Shown here: in pieces, positions 54,975 through 64,000 of the stretch
How positions within the stretch are numbered: the stretch's first letter is position 1
How the letters are laid out: the number at the start of each line of letters is the position of its first letter
NCBI GenBank assembly: GCA_013176395.1
Contig: JABMLP010000005.1
Coordinates: forward strand, 806,001-870,000
Direction of reading: 5' to 3'
Source: Venturia oleaginea
Taxonomy: Eukaryota > Ascomycota > Dothideomycetes > Venturiales > Venturiaceae
Length of the DNA stretch: 64,000 bases
The notes under the pieces: model-generated
Database searches by the model: none
Seen by the model: only the letters and a program-made list of their open reading frames with translations
What the model was told of the DNA's origin: nothing
Made by a program: the position numbers and the translations under genes

Positions 54975-56867
54975 TCATGATGCAGTCTCAGTCCTAGGTG
55001 ACGGCATCCTAGCGATATCGTAACGCATAGGTTCTAAAGAGTGCTGCTGATAAGCACCTTGTGGTGGATACTGGGTCGTGGGTGGAGAATGTACATCTCT
55101 CTCCTCAGGCGTTTGTTGTCCCGACTGTCCCTGCGCTTCAGCAGCAGCGTGGAGTCCTTCCAAAGCCAATGCGCGTGCCGATGCCATGCCAGCCAGCACA
55201 GCATCTGTCGAGTATCCAATTGTCTCAAGTTCAGGTCGCACACCAACACTCGGTTCTCTATCAGAGTCTAGCTCCATGGCATTCGAGATGGGTATCTTAC
55301 CAGCATCTGGACCGAACAGTTCTGTATCCCTCACTTCTCGCCAGCTGCATTTCGCGTGTTTCTTCGTGCAGCCTGCGCACGCTGTGAGGTTCTTGATGCA
55401 ATCCATATGTAGCCTTCGACACCGATCGCAGGGTGGAAGAACACGATCGCCACGTTTGAGGGTTTCCATCCTGGCTACCATTTCACTTTTGTATGGTCCA
55501 TCGTTGTCCTTCTCTTTTGGCGCGGGTGTTGTAGCCTGGCTTTGGCCGTGGGGCGTTACGTACCGCTGAGCGGAGTGACCGGCGCTTCCAGGCGACGACG
55601 GAGCCCGTTCGTGTCTGATGCCATGCTGCATGGGACTTGCCTGCTGGTATGATGCATCATAGCTTCCATGTCTCGAGTGCAGCTCTCGGAGCGCGTCTCG
55701 TGGTCCTGTTTGTGGGACAGTGCTGGATATATGAGACGGTCCCGTAGGTGAAAAAGGACTTGTGCCGTTCATGCTGGCAGATTTCTCTGCAATCCTTCTG
55801 TCTTTGTCTGCTTGAGAAAAGAACTTGCTGAGGAGCTCAGTTCGTGTTGATGGAGATGCCCCAGTTTTACTGAACTCTATCGTGTTGCTATTACCGTCAA
55901 CGCTTCGCCTCGAATTGACTGCAAGGAAGCCGGAATGTGGTTTATTGAGCGACTACAAATATTAGATCATCAATCCATACTGCGGTTTCCATTTGTTTGC
56001 GAACTCAATGAATGTCGGGCTCTATACACACATTCATGCAGAATGATTACAGGATCGACGGCCTGAAAACATATCATGGCAAGAAATTGACATGAACCAA
56101 AATAAGCACATTCGAAGAGAGAAACCACTCACAGAATTGCCAGAGAATGCTTCGGATTCAGTAGCTCTTCGTTCAAGGATTGCCTGTTTCCTGCCATTGA
56201 TCCTATGCCTCAATTGTCGCGTGCGAGCAGCCACTTGATCTGCTAAGTGGCATATGCTGCTCAGATTCTTCTCCAAAATCTCAAGTGTACCTAGTTCCTT
56301 CTCTTCGTCTTCAACGATTGGCTGAGGTGGTATCATCTTCTGCGGTATTCCAGACGATATCAGTACAAAATCTTCTTCCGATATTTGTACACGACATTGC
56401 TTTGTGTAGAATTGGCAGACGCGAGCACCTTCGCTCATCTGGCCCAGGGTGAATTGCTCAGGCTTGTTGCGCGCGAACTCTACGACATCCAGCCATGATA
56501 TACTGTTTCCTTCTTTCCCATGATTTTTCAAGACCCTCGGCGGACCATCAAACAATCTCTCAAATCTCTTGATCAGAATTGGGCCTAGCGGACGAGCCCC
56601 CAGATTGCAGGCCATGCTCTCGTGTCGCTCCAGCACGCCTTGATAATCGCCGAGCAGGCGCAGGATAGATGGAAGAGCATCATCATTGCAGATTAATGGG
56701 AGGTCCTCGGTATGTTGTCGTGCCAGATAGTTGATTGCGAGTGTGCTGGTGTTTTTAGCGGCCTTTGGCGGTGGTGCCTCTTCCTCGGAGGTCCGCTTTC
56801 GCTTCAACTCGCCATTTGAAGCCGGATGAAGAGTAGGGTCGCTGTGGGAAAGCTGCGCGACGTCCAT
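54975..56867 (-). CDS. Zn(II)2Cys6 transcription factor with long conserved N-terminus
   Basis: Exons 56867-56133 and 55952-54975, 180-bp intron, 570 residues. Residues about 40-235 form a helical domain (NDDALPSILRLLGDYQGVLE, ARPLGPILIKRFERLFDGPP, SWLDVVEFARNKPEQFTLGQ, EEKELGTLEILEKNLSSICH) that appears well conserved in filamentous ascomycetes, to my recollection. The zinc cluster is in the second half: CDRCRRLHMDCIKNLTACAG, then CTKKHAKC, i.e. C-x2-C-x6-C-x6-C-x2-C-x6-C. Having the zinc cluster C-terminal to a conserved domain is atypical for the class. The tail is Ser/Pro/Gln-rich. Nuclear regulator; targets unknown. Confidence 0.85.
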
Positions 56868-57937
56868 GATGGCAATGGAGAGTCGTGGGAGGGCAGATCA
56901 GAGACAGAGGATGAAGAGACAATTCCAGACGGGAATTACAGGACGTAAGCCACGAGAGGGAGAGAAGGCCTCAAGGTCTAGAAGGGTGGAGAGCAGGGGA
57001 GGAGAGTCACGGTGGATCGTACAGCGCGGTGGGAGCTGATGCAACCACGACCTCATATGCGAGCCACTAAAGCCACCACTACGCGGCCGCTGATAGGCCA
57101 TAGATATCCTTTGGCGAGAGCAGCCTGTTGCAGGGCCGGCGTAGGCAGGCCAGATAGCTGTCTGTGGCTCCGTGCCCTGAGTGTTCGACGGCGGGACAGC
57201 AACGGCGGAATGGGGAATGGGCGAAGCGACCTTTTTGAGAGAGCTCCGAGGACTTCCACCCCTACACAGTGGAGCTCTCAATTGAGCCCGCTTTTTCTCG
57301 ACCCTCAATCCTACGAACAGTATCTCAAACCGTAGCCGCTATGGACAAACTTCTGGCGAGCCTTTATTTAGATTTAGATTGCCAGAAACTTATCGATATC
57401 GATCTCGAGTTCAGCGTTATGAGCTTTGTTCAGGGTGTTGTTGATAGAAGGGTCTTGAATTGCCAGGCCAGACCCACTGTGCCTCTACTATTCTTGCCGA
57501 CCAATGACGGCCTCGCTCAAAACATATTATACCCCGAGCTGATCTATTAGTTCATTATCCTACTTGCGCGACACCTCTTGGTTCCAGGAAAACCACAGGT
57601 ATGTTGATATCTCTTACATTGCTCAAGAGCACCCCGACCATATCCCACATACAGTCGATTGATCTGATGTAACTTGGAGGAGAAGAAACTGGCTTTGCCA
57701 AAGCGCCCTTCTGAATCGCCTTCGATGCTGGTTGCTTTCTGGCCATGGGAGATGGCAGGAATTTCTCGCTATTGCTGTGGATTGGTGTGCCACTTGACTC
57801 GTCAGCGCAACGGTGTCGGCAACGGTATAATCATTGTCTGGCGCAATCCGTTGATATGACCATGAAGCTCGAATCTCGCGTCACTTTGACCCTTTAGATA
57901 CAAACACTAACTTCGACACCATAGCTCATCCAATACG
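56868..57937. other. Intergenic with one copy of the hairpin motif
   Basis: A 1.1-kb interval between the C6 regulator and LSM7. At 57379-57402 lies a TTGCCAGAAACTTATCGATATCGA copy (24 bp, written here only as its location and arms TTGCCAGAAA and ATCGATATCGA). A TTGCCAGG remnant follows near 57460. No gene supported. Confidence 0.45.
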
Positions 57938-58450
57938 ATGTCTGAGCGCGGCAACTTCAGAGGAGGGCGAGGCAATCGCGGCGGTCGAGGCGAGTCAAGA
58001 GGAGGAGGAGGCCGTGGTGGCAGAGGCGGAGGAGGTGCTGGAGCAGATTCAAAGGACAAGCCAAAGAAGGAGAACATTATCGATCTGAACAGGTTCTTGG
58101 ATCAGAAGCTGAAGGTTAAGTTCAATGGTGGTCGAGAGGGTACGTCGAGTGCATTCTGGCATTTAGGACTTCTATCATACTAACTGAGGCATAGTGGTTG
58201 GCATGTTGAAAGGATTTGACCAGCTCATGAACTTGGTTCTGGACGACGTTCAAGAAGTTATGCGTGGTAGGTGGATCCTTCCTCTTTGAATCAACATGGA
58301 TGCTAATACAGACATACAGATGACGAAGGAAACGAAGCCCATCGACCACTAGGCCTCATCGTTGCCCGCGGAACACTACTGGTCCTCATCTCCCCAGTTG
58401 ACGGCAGCGAAGAGATTGCAAATCCCTTCATGCAGACGGATGATGAATGA
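57938..58450 (+). CDS. LSM7: U6 snRNA-associated Sm-like protein LSm7 with RGG N-terminus
   Basis: Subunit of the LSm1-7 (mRNA decay) and LSm2-8 (U6 snRNP) rings. Exons 57938-58139, 58195-58266 and 58320-58450, introns of 55 and 53 bp, 134 residues. Residues about 1-38 are an RGG/GGRG-rich extension (NFRGGRGNRGGRGESRGGGG). The Sm fold follows: KKENIIDLNRFLDQKLKVKF (Sm1), GREVVGMLKGFDQLMNLVLD with the F-D-x-x-x-N-x-x-L RNA-contact motif, and GLIVARGTLLVLISPVDG with the I-V-A-R-G Sm2 signature. The extension may bind RNA or be arginine-methylated; that is inferred from RGG proteins in general. Confidence 0.95.
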
Positions 58451-59051
58451 AATGGCACAGAGGAAAGCAGTAGATAGTATATAGCGGCACTTCGAAAGGA
58501 CGAAAGTCGCACAAATTTCGAATGGATTGTCATCCAAGGGCAGCAAGAGACGATTCAGCGCATACCTCATGCCATCGGTCTAGCTTGAGCAGACACCTTT
58601 GGGATTGCGGATTGCGGATGAGAAAATCCTGCAGCGGCATGAGAAGGCCAAATCCACGGCCACAGCCCCATGCAAGAGGGCAAGAGAGAAATGATGAATG
58701 CCAGTTCCCTATACGTGTCAATATCAGTAGTGATTCCATTTCATTCCTGTGCATGATCCCTTTGTTCGAAGTTAGTCACGTGGATCCCGGCTACGATTGA
58801 AGCTCTGCCCCGGTTCCCGGCATGGTAACTTTGGAATCCCCAACCAAGCCAAACGCTCGACTGTTACAACATCAAACCTTAAATGCCACTCTGTCTATTG
58901 ACCGTACCCTGGGTCAACAGCACACGGCGCATAAAAGTAACACACATGATGAGAAACTAGTATACTCCGCCGCCTAGCCACCAGCACTTTCCTCTGCCTC
59001 CCACAGCTCCCTTGCCTTTGGTCCTCTCCACATCGCGAAACATCCACCACC
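58451..59051. other. LSM7-PAP1 intergenic region
   Basis: A 0.6-kb interval holding the LSM7 3' flank and the PAP1 promoter. No additional gene seen. Confidence 0.4.
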
Positions 59052-61359
59052 ATGTCTGGCGCAACACCCAAGCAATGGGGCACCACCCCTCCTATATCGG
59101 TAGAGCTGCCGACCAGCGACGAAATCAAGCTCAACGATGCTCTCATGGACGAACTGAAGGCCCGAAACAACTTCGAATCTCCGGAAGCTACCAATCGTCG
59201 ACAAGAAGTACTGCGCCATTTCCAGCGCGTGACGGAAGCCTTTGTGAAGCTTGTCGCCGAGAAGAGGAACCTGGCACCATCTGTCATACAGAATGGAGGA
59301 GGGAAGGTCGCGACCTTTGGGAGTTATCGTCTAGGCGTGTATGGACCTGGTAAGCAAGCGCAGGCTTCCATAATATCATCTACAGCTTCCCTAACAATTA
59401 TATTCAGGATCGGACATTGACACTCTCGTCGTGGCTCCGAAATTTGTCACTCGCGATGACTTCTTCACGTACTTCCCCGAACTCCTGGAGAAGATGTCCC
59501 CGGACGGCGCAATCACAGAGAGTACACCGGTCCAAGACGCATACGTTCCTATTGTCAAAATGATATACCAAGGAATAAGTATCGACTTGATCTATGTCCA
59601 CCTCGCTAGTACGAGTGTCTCGCCAACGGTTGATTTGACAGACAACACTCTCCTTCGCGGCCTGGACGATACCGATCTTCGAAGCATAAACGGAGTTCGT
59701 GTCACAGATGAAATCTTGCAGCTTGTGCCGAATACCAAAGCATTTCGACATGCACTGCGTGCAGTCAAGCTTTGGGCCAATCGTAAGAACTGCGCAACTC
59801 TGTCGTATCGCATGGTTTACTAACCAATATTTTAGAACGAGCTATCTACTCCAACATAACCGGATTCCCAGGTGGTGTAGCATGGGCCATGATGGTGGCT
59901 CGGGTCTGCCAGCTTTATCCTATGGCTGTCGGATCTGTACTTATTGGCAAATTCTTCCACCTCATATGGACCTGGCCATGGCCCCGACCAGTACAATTGA
60001 AGACGTATGAGAAGGGTACCATTGAAGCGAAGGAGTGGAATCCAAAGGCATGTGCGCACACGTACGTATTTGGGAACGCCTAGCTGACTTTTTTGTGTAG
60101 CTTTATGGCAATGACCGACGCCATATCATGCCCGTGATCACACCCGCTTTCCCTTCGATGTGCGCCACGAATAACATCACAGCGTCTACGAAAGCCGTCA
60201 TCATGAGGGAGCTGTCCCGCGCAAGCGCGCTGATGACTGAGATTTTCGCCAAGAAAAAGACATGGAAAGATCTCTTCGAGAAGCACACTTTCTTTACCAA
60301 GGACTACAAATACTACTTGAGTGTGAACTGTGCCAGTCGCTCAAAGGAGGCACAGCAAGTTTGGTCAGGCCATGTTAACTCCAAGGTGCGCCGACTCGTC
60401 AGCAATATCGAAAACTCCGACACCGGAGTCTCAATCGCACATCCGTACGTGAAAGGCTTCCAGCGCGTACACAAGTGCAAGACGGAGGACGAATATGACC
60501 AGATTCTACACGGCGAACTCAAATATCAGATCGCGGAGACAACAACGGAAGGCAGTGGACTGGCAGAGGTTTTGGCCGACCAGGAAGGTGATGACGCTGG
60601 AGCCCAGTCTAAAGCAACCCAGCCAGAGTTTGATGCCGATGGAAACATGATTATACACACGACGACATACTATGTTGGACTTGAACTGGGCGGTTCAGAT
60701 GGAGGCAAGACAAACGTAATTGAGCCTTTTGACCAAGATTTGCTAACTGGTGCAGAAAAGAAGAAGCGACTTGATATCTCCTTCCCGGTCGCTGATTTCA
60801 AGCGATTGTGCACGGAATGGTCACAGTACGATATGAATATGAATGGGCTATGTACTATTCACACTCGAAGGTACAATACAGCTTAAAGGTCTTCCAAATG
60901 AGAACAGTACTAATAACATCGCCAGCCACGATCTTCCTCTTGACGTCTTCGAGGCAGGAGAAAAGCGTCCTGAGAAGACCAAGAAAGCTAAATCTAAAGC
61001 TGTCAAGCAGGCAGTTAATACCAACGGCCCAGCCACTCCAAATGGAGTGAACGGCGGTTTGATTACCACTCCTCGCGTTTCTGAGTCCACGCCAACATTA
61101 TTAGATACCTCCAACTTGAAGAGAGAGCTAGACCCCGAGGTGCGTCAGTCATTGATGGCGGAGTGTACGACGATACGAGGCCCTTTAGTCGACTACCGAA
61201 TGCTTGGCAATCGCAATAGTTCTCTCACCTGGCAGGCCATAGTAATCTCGCAACTTCCGACCATCTCTTTTCCTTTGGCCCTTAGCTGACGTCTAGATAC
61301 AGGGTGCCGAAATGAGCGAAGCAAAACGCCGACAGTCGCAAACCAAATTAAAAGGCTAA
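59052..61359 (+). CDS. PAP1: Nuclear poly(A) polymerase
   Basis: Adds the poly(A) tail to cleaved pre-mRNA in the nucleus, with the cleavage/polyadenylation factor. Exons 59052-59349, 59408-59782, 59836-60047, 60101-60870, 60926-61139 and 61303-61359 give 641 residues, a little longer than yeast Pap1. Nucleotidyltransferase centre: TFGSYRLGVYGPGSDIDTLV with the G-S and D-x-D motifs, and the third Asp in GISIDLIYVHL. Also KLWANQRAIYSNITGFPGGV, WPWPRPVQL, MPVITPAFPSMCATNN, and the RNA-binding region with HTRS. A Lys-rich tail (EKTKKAKSKAVKQAV; final exon AKRRQSQTKLKG) probably carries the nuclear signal. The third intron (60048-60100) uses a GC donor; other introns are GT-AG. Intact. Confidence 0.96.
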
Positions 61360-62346
61360 GCCTGAACAAGCTCCAAAAGGTTTTGCGACTCCACCTTTCC
61401 CTTTCAGTCCTTTCTGCCACTGATCCTCTATATTCCACACTTGTTTGCTTGAAGAGTCTGACATCAGGTTTCGCAGAGGACCCACAAGCCTATTCGGTAC
61501 TCATGACCTTCGTTGCATATTGCATGCTTCTACTGTCTGTTGGGTCCTCGTTTTGTGACCACGGTCCAGCTATATATTCTGCGATGCGCAGCGTAACGCC
61601 AGAACAACGATCAGCCCACGGTCAAGTAATATGGCGCGAAGGAAACCAGGGACCGGGCCGGGCCACGTGTCGGGTAAGATCCCAAATAAATCACTAACGA
61701 CGAAAAAAACGACAAAAATCTCTCTCTCGGATCTAAACATCGGAAGATGTTCTTTTTGGGAATCGGAGCTCAAAACGAAGGGACAGCGCTACAATCATGA
61801 ACGGCGTTGGCGGCTAGCCTATGCTGACATACATTTTCGTTACTTCAAATGCAGGTTTGCGAGGAGTTTCTCTTGGGACACGGCATGGGATACCTTGGAT
61901 GGATATTGTTCTGACTGCCTGCATTGGGCATGATAAGTCCTTCTAGCCTGTAGGGCCACAGAATTGATTCGATTGGCGGTCACCATGTAAAATTAGAGAG
62001 TTCCCTCAGATGACAATATAAACTATAAATTTTGGAGATCTACGGATCTCATCAAACTCTTTGCCACTTTGCAAATACATGGGTAACAGTATCTATTGTC
62101 TTAGAAGTTTATGATATCTTACGAATGAGGCCTCTGCGCTAGCGTAGTTCTATGTAGTTAGGTATGTATGCATTTTCAAGTTCCGGGAAACGCGACAACA
62201 TCGATTCCCTGCCGTCCATTATAGTGTATACTTCAAAGTAGACCTCCATACGCAGCCGCGGCACCTGCATCCCAACTCGCGGCCACCTATGTATTTGATT
62301 TTTCCTTCACCGTCTCCAAACACGAACATCATCTCATCGCCAGACA
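61360..62346. other. No gene recognised
   Basis: About 1 kb between PAP1 and the C6 regulator. A plus-strand frame at 61631-61933 (MARRKPGTGPGHVSGKIPNK) starts with ATG but shows no domain; not called. Confidence 0.4.
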
Positions 62347-63511
62347 ATGCCATCAAGACGAGCTCATGTCAAATCGAGACATGGATGTCGGCAATGTAAG
62401 GCGAGGAGAGTGAAGGTAGGCTTTTCGGTCCCTTCTGGCTTGACTTCTCGAACTACCTTCTGCCCAAGACGGCACACCCTTACAACGGCATGCTAATGCG
62501 CTTCTCCAGTGCAATGTACAGAAGCCATTCTGTGGAAACTGTCAACGAAGACGTGAACACTGCGAGTTCGTGCAGGATGTCCAACCATGGACTCCCCCTA
62601 CCAGTGTATCGTCTGTATCGTCTCCTGCTCCAAATGTTACCAAAGATCCCAAGCCAGCTCCAGCGGCGTCCTTAAATTTGATGGATCTGGAATTGCTTCA
62701 TCACTTCTCAACGGTGTTGTATAGCACGCTCTGTGGGGGACCAAAGGTCCACCGGATGTGGCAATTTAGCATTCCTCAGGCAGCATTCAAACATCCTCAT
62801 TTGATGAACTCCATCTTAGCTATGTCGGCGCTCCACCTGTCCAGCACATGTGCGCCAGCGGATCGACAAGCATACTTCACTGCCGCCACTCAACACAATA
62901 ACATAGCACTATCAGGTTTCAATCTGCTCCTCAACAATGTTACCGAAGAGAACGGCGACTCTACCATAGCAAACTCTTGCTTGCTCGCCATCTTCTCAGC
63001 GGCTATGTGGAGCAACTCTAGGAATCCTCAACCCCAATCTCCGATCGAGGGCATCATGGAAGTCGCTAGCCTTACAGGAGGTATCCATGTTATCATAAAC
63101 GCTGGAGGCCCATTCCTCCGTCAAGGAAGGTTGTCATCGCTGCTTAACCCGAAGCCTTGGGATGATATCGCAGCTCCGCCTGAAGTCCTTTCTGCTCTCA
63201 ATGCAATTCGAGACAAGGCTCGTATATCATACACCGCTGAGAGAGCCACTATCTACCTAGACGCCCTCCAGAGTCTTCATAGGACCTTTGAGGCATACGA
63301 AGCCAATCAAGACCATCTGCCGATAGCATTGCTTTGGCTTGTCTTGCTCGAACGTGACTTCGTCGAATTACTCAAGGAGAAAGCCTCAATGGCACTAGTC
63401 ATATTCGCGCATTTCAGTGCGGTATGTCAAGCTGCATCTACATTGTGGTGGGCCAAAGATTGGGATTCGATAATCGTCGAGGAGGCACATCAAGCTTTAG
63501 ACCAGACATAG
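62347..63511 (+). CDS. Zn(II)2Cys6 transcription factor, UPC2-like architecture
   Basis: Exons 62347-62415 and 62510-63511, 94-bp intron, 356 residues. The intron splits the zinc cluster: HGCRQCKARRVK is joined to CNVQKPFCGNCQRRREHC, giving the six cysteines of the N-terminal DNA-binding domain. After a Pro/Ser linker the regulatory region reads LELLHHFSTVLYSTLCGG, WQFSIPQAAFKHPHLMNSIL and AMSALHLSS, the pattern of the UPC2/sterol-regulatory-type fungal factors. The C-terminal part is shorter than in many members, but the stop is followed by non-coding sequence. Target genes unknown. Confidence 0.9.
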
Positions 63512-64000
63512 CATCCTTGGATATCCTGGCCAATGCGGAAGATCGAAGCCCGACTCCGACGGCTTTCTGAGCCAAGAGTCAACGACACTTCCAAGAACCT
63601 TCCGGTTCCGGATCCAATATCATGAACAGAATGTCGGGTCTTGCGAAGAGCGAGAATGTTGCCAGTGGCTGGTGGAGGAGATATGATCTGACAGGGACGC
63701 CTTTCAGCAGGTAGCCGTTCGAGCCAATCACGTTGACAGTTTCCAGCCCTACTAACCATCCTTGGTGCCGCCATCATCCGCCGCCTAACTTAACGAGGAA
63801 TAGTTTAAGAGAGTACGAAGCTCACAAGAGCGCCAAGTAGAGATCTTCAAGTCTCCATGGCTGAGGACGAATCGATAAATTCAGCCATGCTGGAATGGAT
63901 CTAATTTTCTCGATTCCTCGACTTGGTTCTTGTTGTTATAGCCAGCCCAAGTGACACACGACATCATTTTCATTCCTCCCCAGCGATTACTCTACTGAAG
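63512..64000. other. Window end, no gene seen
   Basis: Downstream flank of the C6 regulator. A minus-strand frame at 63490-63777 overlaps the gene end and has no motif. Confidence 0.4.

Overview
The window is nuclear DNA of a filamentous ascomycete (Pezizomycotina; Dothideomycetes is only a guess). Genes are intron-containing on both strands. Most introns are about 45-95 bp with GT(A/G)AGT-type donors and YAG acceptors. The families are typical of moulds: HET, Zn(II)2Cys6, long-chain alcohol oxidase, OPT and MFS transporters, an SGNH esterase and a fasciclin protein. No rRNA, tRNA or CRISPR was recognised.

Layout. 1-4.4 kb: an MFS sugar transporter (minus, cut by the window edge) diverges from a transaldolase (plus), which converges on a bHLH regulator; this could be a small carbon-use group. 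4.7-9.8 kb: a decayed DIRS-like tyrosine-recombinase retroelement on the minus strand (coiled-coil ORF, RT, RNase H, recombinase), carrying an 11-copy ~201-bp tandem array built from its own internally deleted RNase H segment. 10.5-14.3 kb: an unknown four-exon gene with three ~190-bp introns, a ~215-bp duplication and a class I methyltransferase. 14.66-17.96 kb: a complete pogo/Fot-like DNA transposon with 17-bp iterons at both ends, interrupted by a complete Tc1-like element; both have TA target duplications. 18.2-19.9 kb: unknown, apparently broken gene(s). 21.5-27.3 kb: long-chain alcohol oxidase and a divergent FYVE protein. 29.8-33.1 kb: an acidic unknown protein, an unknown ORF and a truncated ammonium transporter. 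35-40 kb: SGNH hydrolase, fasciclin protein and a DFR-like reductase. 41.4-44.7 kb: histidine-phosphatase pseudogene and a HET protein in divergent arrangement. 45.2-53.8 kb: ML/NPC2-like secreted protein, OPT transporter, GNA1 and a phytanoyl-CoA dioxygenase-like protein. 55-63.5 kb: a conserved C6 regulator, LSM7, poly(A) polymerase PAP1 and a second C6 regulator.

Housekeeping genes (GNA1, LSM7, PAP1) sit in the right third and are intact. The middle holds accessory genes, several with a single lesion: AMT truncation, fasciclin frameshift, phosphatase nonsense codon, dioxygenase frameshift. Either gene decay or assembly indels could explain these. The most unusual structures are the RNase H-derived satellite in the DIRS element, the nested transposons with iterated termini, and a hairpin-forming sequence that recurs in the long introns of one gene. 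Exon boundaries were placed by eye; summed exon lengths keep frame where lengths in residues are quoted.
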